Below, one piece after another: positions 34,615-42,630 of a stretch of 64,000 nt of DNA. This DNA is from Ralstonia soli. Lineage in GTDB: Bacteria; Pseudomonadota; Gammaproteobacteria; Burkholderiales; Burkholderiaceae. Both the position numbers and the translations under genes were made by a program. The stretch is taken from contig NZ_JAMXHT010000008.1 in assembly GCF_023955655.1 (NCBI RefSeq), forward strand, positions 1 to 64,000, read 5' to 3'. Each line of letters starts with the position of its first letter. Position 1 is the stretch's first letter. The notes under the pieces are model-generated. The model saw only the letters and a program-made list of their open reading frames with translations, did not search any database and had not been told where the DNA came from.

Positions 34615-35442
34615 TTAGCCTTTGTCCGGCGAGTTCGATGGATTGGGTGATTCGTGCAGATGCTCGATGACCTGCGCCACGCGGTCGCCCAGGTATTTGT
34701 TGGCGGCGGTTTCGAGTGCGCGCATCAGTTCGGCTTCCACCGCCACCAACGCCAGCGGGCGGATGCGCCAGATCACGTCCACCAGACGCGGCACGTCTTC
34801 GACCGGCGGCAAGTCGCTGCCGTATTTGTCGAGTTCGCGCACGACCATGGAGACGAGATCGTCGGCCACCGCCTGCGTGTGCGGCCGGGCGCGCTCGATG
34901 ATGTCGAGCACTTCGACCAGCGGGAAACCGGCCTTGGCCATCTGCGCGCCGGCCATCAGCGCCTTCGGGCTGCGCGCCAGATAGCCGAGGCCATCGGGTT
35001 CGAGCAGGCCAAGCGAGATGGCCCGCGCCAGCGCCTCGCGCGACATGGCCCGGCCGAACAGTTTGGCCAGCGCCAGCAGCGAGAAGTGCTTGGGTGACTC
35101 ATCCGACCACGGGCTGCTGATGGCGGATTCGAGCCCGAGGATGGAGCGCAGGTCGTGGCCTTCGACGATGGCCTTGAGCAGTTCCTGGATGTTGGCGAGC
35201 GTGTAGCCGCGCGCCAGCAGGTGGTTGATGAGCTTGAGCCGTCCGAGATGCGCCTGCGTGTAGATCCCCACGCGGCCGCGCCGCTCGGGCGGATCGATCA
35301 GGCCGCGGTCCTGGTACGAGCGGACATTGCGGACAGTGGTGTCAGCCGCGCGCGCCAGTTCATCAATGGTGAACTCGCGGGCGGGCGCAACGGGCGGTTG
35401 GGCAGGCGGACCGGCGTCGCCGGTTGGTTTGCGGGAAGGCAT
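34615..35442 (-). CDS. MerR-family transcriptional regulator
   Basis: A 275-residue regulator. The N-terminal winged helix carries FTIDELARAADTTVRNVRSY, then GRVGIYTQAHLGRLKLI, and the dimerisation helix LINHLLARGYTLANIQELL. The C-terminal 170 residues are an uncharacterised helical sensor with no metal-binding cysteines, so it is not a metal sensor. It is convergent with the monooxygenase operon. Such regulators often control that cluster, so the palindromes upstream of the monooxygenase gene are candidate targets. A dispersed repeat lies upstream of the gene. Confidence 0.88.
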   Translation of the reverse strand: MPSRKPTGDAGPPAQPPVAPAREFTIDELARAADTTVRNVRSYQDRGLIDPPERRGRVGIYTQAHLGRLKLINHLLARGYTLANIQELLKAIVEGHDLRSILGLESAISSPWSDESPKHFSLLALAKLFGRAMSREALARAISLGLLEPDGLGYLARSPKALMAGAQMAKAGFPLVEVLDIIERARPHTQAVADDLVSMVVRELDKYGSDLPPVEDVPRLVDVIWRIRPLALVAVEAELMRALETAANKYLGDRVAQVIEHLHESPNPSNSPDKG

Positions 35443-35601
35443 GCAAAAAATTCTACACGAGCGCGGCGGGGTGACTGACTACCACGACCGCGCCGATTGC
35501 CGGGCTCTCCCGGCTGATGCTCTCGACGAGGAGACCGTCGATGTGGGACTTGATATTGCGTTTGCGCAGGCTGCGCGGGCGGCAGTCCGTGGGCGCTGTT
35601 G

Positions 35602-35820
35602 GTGCATCCCTTGTTTCGTCCCCTGCCGGGGCCGACTTACTTTCTTTGTCTTGCCAAAGAAAGGTAAGCAAAGAAAGGCGCGCCCGAGATGGCGACTTCC
35701 CCTTGGATTTCTGTCGCAGGGAGGGAGAGGAGGCAAACTCGCTTCGCTCAGACAGCCTCCTCTCTTTTTCCTTCCTGCAACAGAAATCCAAGGCGCCATC
35801 TAGGGCAGGGTACGGCCACC
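35602..35820 (-). repeat. Dispersed intergenic repeat, copy 2 (long form with hairpin)
   Basis: Read on the minus strand, its ends match copy 1 at 6.6 kb: GGTGGCCGTACCCTGCCC at one end, and CTTTCTTTGG, GTAAGTCGGCCCCGGCAG and GGATGCACC at the other. Between them is about 110 bp extra, forming a long imperfect hairpin. The arms of roughly 50 bases are 35681-35734 and 35755-35807, with a 20-base loop. It sits between the MerR-type gene and the lipoprotein gene, so it may carry terminator or promoter function. Confidence 0.78.
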
Positions 35821-35828
35821 CCGTCGGC

Positions 35829-36962
35829 GTGCTTGCGCGGTCTGCGTGGTTTCGGGCTGCTGGTGTATTGATGGCGGCGTTGTTGCTGCAGAGCTGCGCT
35901 AGCGCTGGCGATAACCACGGCGGCATCGTGGCCGAAAAGGCCCAACAGTTGGAAGACGCGCGCGCCCAGGCACGTGCGCCGTTCCAGGCCGGTGGCCTCG
36001 CCACGCGCGAGGTGCGGGCGGCCACGCTGCGCGATTCGGGTCAGCCCGATGCCATCTCGTATCTGCGCCATGTCGACTTCCGCTTTGACGGCGGTGTCGG
36101 GTTCGTCATCGACGAGCTGGCGTTGCGCATGGTGCCGCGTGAGGCGGGCGACCCGGTGTGGCTTGACGATGTGTCCTCTTACGCGCTGCAGCCGGTGAGC
36201 GGCGCGGTGCGTGTGACGGCCGAGAGCATGGCCGCGCTGTTCAACACGGTGGTCTTCGCGCGCGGGCCGGGCAATGATCCGCCGCTGCGCAATTTCAGCT
36301 TCTCGCTCGACGAGGGCACGCTCGACATGCGCGCCGAGATGCACCGCCGCGGCGCGTGGGTGCCGATCGAATTGCGCGGCCCGCTGGTGTTGCGCGATCC
36401 GCAGACCATCGTGTTCCGCCCGAACGTGGTCAAGGTGCGTGGCCAGGACGCCGGCGCACTGATGGGCGCCGCGCATATCGAACTGGCCGACCTGCTGCCG
36501 GTGTCCACGCCGGCCGTACAGCTGGCGGGCAGCGAGATCGTCATGCAGGTGCCCAAGCTGTTTCCGCCGCCGGCATTGGACCTGAAACTCTCGGCCATCC
36601 GCGTCACGCGCGACGGCCTGCGTATGCAGATCGGCGACGGCCACCCGCAGATGCCGCCGCTGGCCAATGCCGCCGACACGCAGCGCCCCTATATCCTCTT
36701 TCGCGGCGGCGACATCCGTTTCATGCGCTCGATGCCGATGAACGCGCGCATCGACATCGTCGTCGCCGATCCGGCCAAGCCGTTCGTGTTCAACCTGTAC
36801 CGGTACCGGGATCAGCTCGTGGCCGGGTCGCTGCGCTTCTCACCCGATGGGAGCATCCGCGTGCTGATGCCGTCGTTCGCTGCGCTGGACACCGGCCAGG
36901 CAGCCAAGATGACCAAAGCGGCCAAAGCCGCCCTGCAACTCGCCAAGAGGACCGCGCCATGA
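35829..36962 (+). CDS. Lipoprotein of unknown function, paralog of the next gene
   Basis: A 377-residue predicted outer- or inner-membrane lipoprotein. The signal ends in the lipobox LLLQSCASAG, so lipidation at that Cys is expected. The mature part is beta-rich with no obvious catalytic site. Recurring elements are YLRHVDFRFDGGVGFVIDEL, MAALFNTVVFARG, LDEGTLDMRAEM, IELRGPLVLRDP and VFPP-like turns. The same elements in the same order occur in the next gene, so the two are paralogs. The GTG at 35829 is chosen because it starts a normal signal peptide; the frame above it runs into the dispersed repeat. The stop overlaps the next ATG. Confidence 0.75.
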   Translation: MLARSAWFRAAGVLMAALLLQSCASAGDNHGGIVAEKAQQLEDARAQARAPFQAGGLATREVRAATLRDSGQPDAISYLRHVDFRFDGGVGFVIDELALRMVPREAGDPVWLDDVSSYALQPVSGAVRVTAESMAALFNTVVFARGPGNDPPLRNFSFSLDEGTLDMRAEMHRRGAWVPIELRGPLVLRDPQTIVFRPNVVKVRGQDAGALMGAAHIELADLLPVSTPAVQLAGSEIVMQVPKLFPPPALDLKLSAIRVTRDGLRMQIGDGHPQMPPLANAADTQRPYILFRGGDIRFMRSMPMNARIDIVVADPAKPFVFNLYRYRDQLVAGSLRFSPDGSIRVLMPSFAALDTGQAAKMTKAAKAALQLAKRTAP

Positions 36963-38050
36963 TCGCCCCCGCCTTCGCTTTTGCCGCGTTGATGTTGCGT
37001 CTGGTGCTGGTGGGGCTCGGGCTGGCCGGCCTCATGGCCAGTGCGCTGTGCCGTGCTGCGCAGCCGCCCTTGACGCCCTTGGCCCCCATGGCCAGCGCCC
37101 AGCGCAAGGAACTGGCCACCGCGCGCGAGCAATGGTCGCGGCGCTGCGCCCCCTCCTCGGGCGCACCCAACGCCAGCGGCCCGGCGGTCGCGCGCAACTC
37201 CGGCACCGCGCCGCCCGTGGTGCAGATGCGCGATGTGGATTTCCGCATCACCGGCAGCATCGGTTTCCACGTGCACCAGCTCACCGCGCAGCTCGTGCCA
37301 CACACGCCGGGGCAACCCGTCGACATGGACGACCCAGGCCAGTTCGACATCCGCATCCTCGGCGGCGAGGTGACGGTGCCCAAGGATTCGCTCGACGCGC
37401 TGTTCAACACGTACCTGCTGGATTACTCGCCGCGCTCGCTCAATGCGCTGTCGCTCACGCCGGGCGACGGCGTGCTCGACGTGTCGGGCGGTCTCAAGCT
37501 GCGCGACCACTTTCCGGGCGTGTGGCTGCCGTTCGGCATGCGCGGCACGCTACAGCTCAAGGAATCGCGCTACCTCGTCTATACCCCCACCGAGGCCCGC
37601 GTGATGGGCATCCAGACGCTGGCGCTGCTCAAGAGGATGGGCTTGCAACTCTCGCAACTGGCACCCCTCGACCGCGACAGCGCCAAGCTGGACGGCAACG
37701 ACATGGTGCTGGATCAATACACGGTGTTTCCACCGCCGCGCCTGGTCGGCCAGATGAAGGCGGCGCGTGTCACGCCGGAGGGCCTCGTGCTGAGTTTCGG
37801 CCCCGCGCCGGCCACCTGCGCGCCCGCTCCGACCAACGCCGGCAGCCGCATCTGGATCCAGTCCGGCGACCTGAAGATGTACAACGTGCTGGTGGCCAAC
37901 AGCCGCGTACTCGTCACCGATACCTCCACGCGCGGGCCGCTGCGCTTTGACCTCTACCACTACCGGGAGGCCGCCGCGCGCGGCACCACGCGCATGGATG
38001 CGGACGGCACGCTGCGCGTCGATCTGGCGCCGGCAGCGGCCGCGCAGTAA
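36959..38050 (+). CDS. Exported protein of unknown function, second paralog
   Basis: A 363-residue protein with an N-terminal hydrophobic segment (LMLRLVLVGLGLAGLMASAL) acting as a signal or anchor; there is no lipobox. It mirrors the upstream protein: VQMRDVDFRITGSIGFHVHQ, LDALFNTYLLDYS, LTPGDGVLDVSGGLKLRD, GVWLPFGMRGTLQLKES and a VFPPPRLVGQMKAARVT element, then a common ending with FDLYHYRE. The start overlaps the preceding stop as ATGA, so the pair is translated together. Being lipidated and unlipidated versions of one fold, they may form a complex. I do not recognise a named family. Confidence 0.72.
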   Translation: MIAPAFAFAALMLRLVLVGLGLAGLMASALCRAAQPPLTPLAPMASAQRKELATAREQWSRRCAPSSGAPNASGPAVARNSGTAPPVVQMRDVDFRITGSIGFHVHQLTAQLVPHTPGQPVDMDDPGQFDIRILGGEVTVPKDSLDALFNTYLLDYSPRSLNALSLTPGDGVLDVSGGLKLRDHFPGVWLPFGMRGTLQLKESRYLVYTPTEARVMGIQTLALLKRMGLQLSQLAPLDRDSAKLDGNDMVLDQYTVFPPPRLVGQMKAARVTPEGLVLSFGPAPATCAPAPTNAGSRIWIQSGDLKMYNVLVANSRVLVTDTSTRGPLRFDLYHYREAAARGTTRMDADGTLRVDLAPAAAAQ

Positions 38051-38063
38051 CGCGGCAGAGGCG

Positions 38064-38477
38064 CTACTTCTGGCAGACGGCGAGCAGGATCGCCTCGCCT
38101 TCCGAACGCGGCACAACGGCCTCCCAGCGGGGGCTGTCGATGTTCTTGGTGAGCACCGTCGCGTGCTGGCCGTCCTGGATCAGCGCGCTGACCGGCAGGA
38201 TGCGCCCCTCCTTGCAGTCGTAGATCGAGGTGCGCGTGTCGTACTGGTACGCCTTGCCGTCGGACAGCTTGCGCGGTGCGTCATAGGCGTCGCGCGTGGT
38301 GGCCCGTACGGTGCCATCCTTGTTGTGTTCGACGGAGTCCTTGTCCAGGTACAGCGAGCCGGCGTTGTCGGCCAGCGGCGCCAGCTTGAGCCAGTTGTCC
38401 GCCGCCATGGCCGTCGAGCCGCCCATTGCCAGCGCGGCAGCCACCCCATAGATCAGCCTCGTTCGTTCCCTTCGCAT
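38064..38477 (-). CDS. Surface-adhesin E-like exported protein
   Basis: A 137-residue protein with a signal peptide (RLIYGVAAALAMGGSTAMAA). The mature part resembles the surface-adhesin protein E domain, with DNWLKLAPLADNAGSLYLDK, KAYQYDTRTSIYDCKEGRIL and a final GEAILLAVCQK. Two cysteines may pair. The domain name comes from a Haemophilus adhesin, but most relatives are uncharacterised small periplasmic proteins, so an adhesive role is not implied. GGAGG five bases before the ATG at 38477 fixes the start. It is convergent with the lipoprotein pair. Confidence 0.78.
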   Translation of the reverse strand: MRRERTRLIYGVAAALAMGGSTAMAADNWLKLAPLADNAGSLYLDKDSVEHNKDGTVRATTRDAYDAPRKLSDGKAYQYDTRTSIYDCKEGRILPVSALIQDGQHATVLTKNIDSPRWEAVVPRSEGEAILLAVCQK

Positions 38478-38604
38478 TGCAACCTCCATTGGCCTCATCA
38501 CAGACGTGTGCGGGGCGACGCAGCTTGGCTGCATCGTTCTCCGCACATCAAAAAAGGACGTAGCAAACGACGTGCCGCGCGTGTAACGCTGCCACCACAG
38601 GCAA

Positions 38605-38630
38605 CAAAAAAGCCCGCACGGGGCGGGCTT
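38605..38630. terminator. Rho-independent terminator after the cytochrome c gene
   Basis: AAGCCCGC and GCGGGCTT form a stem with a five-base loop. On the minus strand it is followed by six T, so it ends the leftward cytochrome c transcript. Confidence 0.88.
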
Positions 38631-38650
38631 CTTCGGGGAGGTGACTTCGC

Positions 38651-39508
38651 TTACTTGGCGGCAGCGGCCATGTAGTCAACGGCGGCCTTCACGTCGTCGT
38701 CGGAGCCCGCATAGGTGCCCTTGGGCGGCATCGCGCCCTTGCCGTGCAGTGCGATGTCATACATCTTGGCCTTGCCCTCGGCGATGCGCGGAGCCCAGGC
38801 AGCCTTGTCGCCAAACTTCGGCGCGCCGGCCACACCGGCTGCGTGGCACATCTGGCAGGTCGAGTCGTAGACCTTCTTGCCGACGTCGCCGGCAGAAGCT
38901 TGCGGGGCGGCGGCCGGAGCCGGCGCTGCAGCGGCGGGTGCCGGGGCAGCAGCAGCCGGAGCGGCAGTGGGGGCCGCTGCTTGCGGCGCCGAAGCCGCCG
39001 GAGCCGCCGGCTCCTGCAGCTTGCCGCCGCCGGAGTTGGCCATGTAGACGATGGCACGTTCGATTTCGTAGTCGCTCACGTCGTCGGGCGACGTGCCGCC
39101 GCGCGCGGGCATACCACCCTTGCCGGCCAGCGCCACCTTCGTCAGGCCTTCCAGGCCTTGCGACAGGCGCGGGCCCCAGCTGGCCGCGTCGCCAAACTTG
39201 GGCGCGCCAGCCACACCGGCCGCGTGGCAGGTTGCACAGACTTCCTTGTAGAGCTGCTCGCCCGTCTTGTAGACGCGCGGTGCATTCGGGTCTTTCAGTT
39301 CGAGCTGCGCAACGGGCTTGATGCGGTCGTTGACGGCTTCTTCCGACATGCCGGAACCGCCCGCGCCTTCCTTGGCGCCCAGGCCAACGTAATTGGCCAG
39401 CAGGATGATGATGAGAATCGGAACGACAAAGGCGGCGATCACCGCGATGATCAGCTGCTTGGGGGTCTTGATCAGGGGCTCGTGTTCGTCGTGTTGCGCG
39501 TCGCTCAT
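38651..39508 (-). CDS. Membrane-anchored diheme cytochrome c (c5-type)
   Basis: A 285-residue protein with a cytoplasmic N-terminus, one membrane helix (about 18-40) and two periplasmic class I cytochrome c domains. Heme attachment motifs are CATCH at residues 91-95 and CQMCH at 218-222. The likely methionine ligands are in GKGGMPARGG and GKGAMPPKG. The two domains are near copies of each other, joined by an Ala/Pro linker of about 40 residues. It should carry electrons between membrane complexes and terminal oxidases. The ATG at 39508 is preferred over a TTG two codons earlier. A terminator follows. Confidence 0.93.
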   Translation of the reverse strand: MSDAQHDEHEPLIKTPKQLIIAVIAAFVVPILIIILLANYVGLGAKEGAGGSGMSEEAVNDRIKPVAQLELKDPNAPRVYKTGEQLYKEVCATCHAAGVAGAPKFGDAASWGPRLSQGLEGLTKVALAGKGGMPARGGTSPDDVSDYEIERAIVYMANSGGGKLQEPAAPAASAPQAAAPTAAPAAAAPAPAAAAPAPAAAPQASAGDVGKKVYDSTCQMCHAAGVAGAPKFGDKAAWAPRIAEGKAKMYDIALHGKGAMPPKGTYAGSDDDVKAAVDYMAAAAK

Positions 39509-39697
39509 GCTCAACTCTCAGGATGGTGGAACCGCTCTTGGAGCCCTCAGAGCGCCGCCGGCGAGGTCACGAGCATCGCCTGCAGTGCATGGGGGCCGCC
39601 TTGGATCGCGATGAGGGCAGGAAGACCATGGCAGTTACCGCATGCCGCGTCGGCCCGAACAACCTGTCCCCGTCTTTCTTCTAGCAAATAGCGAACG

Positions 39698-39727
39698 ATT
39701 ATATCCGTAATGTTTTGGCCTTTGACA
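39698..39727 (-). promoter_or_regulatory. Candidate sigma70 promoter of the cytochrome c gene
   Basis: On the minus strand, TGTCAA at 39727-39722 and a perfect TATAAT at 39703-39698 lie 18 bp apart. The -10 is strong and the -35 weak. Confidence 0.5.
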
Positions 39728-39826
39728 CGCGGGACAGCCCTAGGCGCCGCTTTTCGACCTGCGTCAAAAACCGGACAAAACGTGGCTGGGCCCCGCCCTC
39801 GCTGTGAGGCCCTCCCGGGCGCGCGA

Positions 39827-39855
39827 TGGACGCTTGCCCCTAAATGCGCTATTCT
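39827..39855 (+). promoter_or_regulatory. Candidate promoter of tRNA-Arg
   Basis: TGGACG (39827-39832) and TATTCT (39850-39855) lie 17 bp apart, about 36 bp before the mature tRNA 5' end. A moderate sigma70 match. Confidence 0.45.
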
Positions 39856-39891
39856 GCGGGGCTTCTCTTTCGGTGCGTTCTGCGCCGAAGT

Positions 39892-39967
39892 GCGCCCGTA
39901 GCTCAATGGATAGAGTACTGCCCTCCGAAGGCAGGGGTTGCTGGTTCGATCCCAGCCGGGCGCGCCA
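39892..39967 (+). tRNA. tRNA-Arg (anticodon CCG)
   Basis: A complete cloverleaf of 76 bases. The acceptor stem GCGCCCG pairs with CGGGCGC; the D-arm has GCTCAATGGATAGAGT; the anticodon stem CTGCC/GGCAG encloses loop CTCCGAA with anticodon CCG at 39925-39927; the T-arm has GGTTCGATCC. The discriminator is G and CCA is encoded. It reads CGG arginine codons, which suits this GC-rich genome. Confidence 0.97.
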
Positions 39968-40133
39968 AACACGCAAAGATTGACGCAAGCTTGCAAGGCA
40001 ATCCCCGGCCTGAACCGCGCTTCTGCCGCAAGGTGCCGGTCTGCCCATTTCCCCGCCTATTCAGCCTCCGCGTGCTTCAACCTTTCGATCGTGCGGCGGG
40101 CACGCCAGACATTCACCCCTCAGGAGTCGAGCC

Positions 40134-41201
40134 GTGAGCCGTTACTGGAGCGAGATCGTTCAGCAACTGGTGCCCTATGTCCCGGGCGAACAGCCGGCCA
40201 TCGCGCACCCCATCAAGCTGAACACCAACGAGAATCCGTATCCGCCGTCACCGCGCGTGGTGGCGGCCATTGCGGCTGAACTGGGCGACACGGGCGACAG
40301 CCTGCGCCGCTATCCCGATCCGCTGTCGCGCCGGCTGCGCGAAACGGTGGCCGCCCAGGTCGGCCTGCAGCCCGAGCAGGTCTTTGCGGGCAACGGATCG
40401 GACGAGGTGCTGGCGCACGTCTTCCAGGCGCTGCTCAAGCACGACAAGCCGCTGCGCTTTCCGGACATTTCGTACAGCTTCTACCCGACGTATGCGCGCC
40501 TGTACGGCGTGCAGTGCGAAGTGGTGCCGCTGGCCGACGACTTCGCCATCCGCGCCGACGACTACCTTGGCGACGCGGGCGCCGTGCTGTTCCCGAACCC
40601 GAACGCGCCGACAGGCCACGCGCTGCCGCTCGCAGAAATCGAACGGATCGTCGCTGCGAACCCATCGTCGGTGGTCGTGGTGGATGAGGCCTACGTGGAT
40701 TTCGGCGCCGAATCGGCCGTCGCGCTCATCGACCGCTATCCGAACCTGCTCGTCGTGCAGACGACATCGAAGTCGCGCTCGCTGGCCGGCATGCGCGTGG
40801 GCTTCGCGTTCGGGCACGCCGCGCTCATCGAAGCGCTCAACCGTGTGAAGGACAGCTTCAACTCGTATCCGCTGGATCGCCTCGCCCAGGCCGCCGCGCA
40901 AGCGGCCTACGAGGATGACGCCTACTTCCGCGCCACGTGCCAGCGCGTAATCGCCAGCCGTGCGCGGCTGACGCAATCGCTCCAGTCGCTCGGATTCGAG
41001 GTCGTGCCGTCAAAGGCGAACTTCGTCTTCGCACGGCATCCCGGCCACGACGCGGGCACGCTCGCGGCGCGTCTGAAGGAACAAGCCATTTTTGTGCGCC
41101 ACTTCAAGCTTGCGCGTATCGATCAGCATCTGCGCATCACCGTCGGCACCGACGATGAATGCGACGCATTCTTAAAAGCGCTGCAGGGTCTGTTGGGATA
41201 A
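40134..41201 (+). CDS. hisC: Histidinol-phosphate aminotransferase
   Basis: HisC transfers an amino group from glutamate to imidazole-acetol phosphate in histidine synthesis, using pyridoxal phosphate. The 355-residue length is normal for a class I/II aminotransferase. Visible are [13 protein letters not shown] near the N-terminus, [39 protein letters not shown] with the cofactor Asp, and the Schiff-base lysine in [23 protein letters not shown] seven bases before the GTG at 40134 supports that start. It lies just after tRNA-Arg and is not in a his operon here; it may be one of two hisC copies in the genome, which I cannot check. Confidence 0.95.
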   Translation: MSRYWSEIVQQLVPYVPGEQPAIAHPIKLNTNENPYPPSPRVVAAIAAELGDTGDSLRRYPDPLSRRLRETVAAQVGLQPEQVFAGNGSDEVLAHVFQALLKHDKPLRFPDISYSFYPTYARLYGVQCEVVPLADDFAIRADDYLGDAGAVLFPNPNAPTGHALPLAEIERIVAANPSSVVVVDEAYVDFGAESAVALIDRYPNLLVVQTTSKSRSLAGMRVGFAFGHAALIEALNRVKDSFNSYPLDRLAQAAAQAAYEDDAYFRATCQRVIASRARLTQSLQSLGFEVVPSKANFVFARHPGHDAGTLAARLKEQAIFVRHFKLARIDQHLRITVGTDDECDAFLKALQGLLG

Positions 41202-41527
41202 CGACGCACGCTCGTGCGGCAAATTGCCACCCGGGGGGCCCCGCGGTCCGAAGGAACGCACGCACGTTGATGGCGCCCTCCCTCAGCCACACGGCCCATG
41301 GCAGGCATGCCGCCGTGTGGGCTGCGAGCCACGGAAGTGAGTGATTGCTGCACTCAGGTATGCGGAACATTGACCACAGGCAGATGCCGCGGGCCAATTG
41401 CTGTGCCAGAATGCACGAGCGGGAAAATGGCGCGCCGACGCCGTCCGCTGTCCCCTAGGGCGCACGGGTACCTGGCACCAGCGCGGCACGGGACGCCACA
41501 CAACACACTCCCACAAAAGGAATCAGC
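41202..41527. other. Intergenic region between hisC and the HiPIP gene
   Basis: No gene of note is seen. A perfect palindrome CGCACG-CT-CGTGCG (41205-41218) right after the hisC stop could be a weak terminator, but no T run follows. The promoter of the HiPIP gene must lie here; I find no convincing match. Confidence 0.4.
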
Positions 41528-41839
41528 ATGTCCAATCGTCGTCAATTCCTGAAGAGCATCCCGATCGTGGCCGCCGCTGGCGCCGTCATGTCGATGTCGG
41601 ACCTGGCACTGGCCGCGCCGATGGTTGCTGAAAGCGACCCGCAAGCCAAGGCACTCGGCTACGTGGCTGACACCACCAAGGCCGACAAGGCCAAGTTCCC
41701 GAAGCACACGCCGGATCAGCACTGCGGCAACTGCGCCCTGTACCAGGGTGGTACCGCCGCGCAAGGCGGCTGCCCGCTGTTCGCCGGCAAAGACGTCGCC
41801 AACAAGGGCTGGTGCAGCGCCTGGGCGAAGAAGGCCTAA
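41528..41839 (+). CDS. High-potential iron-sulfur protein (HiPIP)
   Basis: A 103-residue periplasmic electron carrier. The N-terminus is a Tat signal (NRRQFLKSIPIVAAAGAVMS), matching export of folded protein with its cluster. Four cysteines at 66, 69, 82 and 96, in HCGNCALYQ, GGCPLF and KGWCSAW, form the [4Fe-4S] site of HiPIP. HiPIPs shuttle electrons to terminal oxidases or reaction centres in purple bacteria and many beta-proteobacteria. AAGGA precedes the ATG. A strong terminator follows, so it is monocistronic. Confidence 0.95.
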   Translation: MSNRRQFLKSIPIVAAAGAVMSMSDLALAAPMVAESDPQAKALGYVADTTKADKAKFPKHTPDQHCGNCALYQGGTAAQGGCPLFAGKDVANKGWCSAWAKKA

Positions 41840-41868
41840 GCCTATCGCTTTGGCACTTCAGCAATGAG

Positions 41869-41893
41869 AACGGACCCTGCGGGGTCCGTTTTT
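41869..41893 (+). terminator. Rho-independent terminator after the HiPIP gene
   Basis: AACGGACCC and GGGTCCGTT pair around a TGCG loop and end in a run of T. Confidence 0.9.
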
Positions 41894-41921
41894 CATGGGT
41901 GGCCGCTCTACAATGCGTGCC

Positions 41922-42617
41922 ATGCCGTTCACATTCACGCCCACCGTTCTCGTCATCGACGACGAGCCGCACATCCGCCGCTTCGTCCGCGCTGCGCTGG
42001 AGGAAGAAGGCTGCGAAGTCCATGAAGCCGACCGCGTCGGGCGCGGCCTGATCGAAGCCGGCACGCGCCAGCCCGATGCGGTGATCCTCGACCTCGGCCT
42101 GCCGGATGGTGACGGCATGCAGTTGATCCGCGAGTTGCGCACGTGGACGGAGGTGCCGGTGCTCGTGCTCTCCGCCCGCGTGGACGAGCGCGACAAGATC
42201 GACGCCCTCGATGCCGGTGCCGACGATTACCTGACCAAACCCTTCGGTGTGGGTGAATTGATTGCCCGCCTGCGCGTCCTGCTGCGCCGACACGCCAAGC
42301 GCGGCGAAGACGGCGGCAGCGTCGTCCGCTTCGGCGAGGTGGAGGTGGACCTGGCACGCCGCCTGGTCAACCGCAACGGCGAGGCGGTGCACCTCACCCC
42401 GATCGAATACCGGCTGCTGGCGGTGCTGCTCGGCCGGCGCGGCACGGTGATGACGCACCGCGAACTGCTGCGCGAAGTCTGGGGCCCCGCGCACGCCGAC
42501 AGCAGCCACTATCTGCGCATCTACATGGGCCACCTGCGCCACAAGCTCGAGCGCGATCCGGCACGGCCCGAGCATCTGCTGACCGAAGTCGGCGTCGGCT
42601 ACCGCTTGACTGCCTGA
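41922..42617 (+). CDS. KdpE-like OmpR-family response regulator
   Basis: A 231-residue regulator with a receiver domain (acid pair in VLVIDDEPHIRRF, phospho-acceptor Asp57 in VILDLGLPDGDGMQL, conserved Lys106 in DDYLTKPFGVGEL) and a winged-helix OmpR domain (LTPIEYRLLAVLLGRRGTV, then LREVWGPAHADSSHYLRIYM, LEADPARPEHLLTE-like end). These match KdpE, which activates the Kdp potassium transporter with KdpD. No kdpFABC or kdpD is adjacent, so the cognate kinase must lie elsewhere, and I leave the symbol blank. TACAAT ends seven bases before this ATG, so the mRNA may be leaderless. An in-frame ATG at 41913 is possible. Confidence 0.88.
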   Translation: MPFTFTPTVLVIDDEPHIRRFVRAALEEEGCEVHEADRVGRGLIEAGTRQPDAVILDLGLPDGDGMQLIRELRTWTEVPVLVLSARVDERDKIDALDAGADDYLTKPFGVGELIARLRVLLRRHAKRGEDGGSVVRFGEVEVDLARRLVNRNGEAVHLTPIEYRLLAVLLGRRGTVMTHRELLREVWGPAHADSSHYLRIYMGHLRHKLERDPARPEHLLTEVGVGYRLTA

Positions 42618-42630
42618 CCGGGCCCCAACG

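Larger units (their letters stand above)
39509..39891. other. Cytochrome c leader and tRNA promoter region
   Basis: No confident gene lies here. On the minus strand, a TATAAT at 39703-39698 gives a cytochrome c leader of about 180 bases. Within that leader an open stretch on the minus strand encodes ACGNCHGLPAL, which contains a heme-type CxxCH motif, but it lacks a usable start. On the plus strand the last 65 bp hold the tRNA promoter. Confidence 0.5.

Noticed and set aside
35517-35828. N-terminal extension of the lipoprotein reading frame
   Set aside because: It runs through the dispersed repeat and hairpin and would bury the signal peptide, so the GTG at 35829 is preferred.
39892-39967. 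tRNA-Arg as an integration site
   Set aside because: No integrase gene and no duplicated tRNA 3' end are visible nearby; hisC follows directly.
39547-39996. 149-codon minus-strand frame covering the tRNA-Arg gene
   Set aside because: It runs through the tRNA, so most of it is not coding. Only its C-terminal CxxCH stretch is kept as a separate observation.
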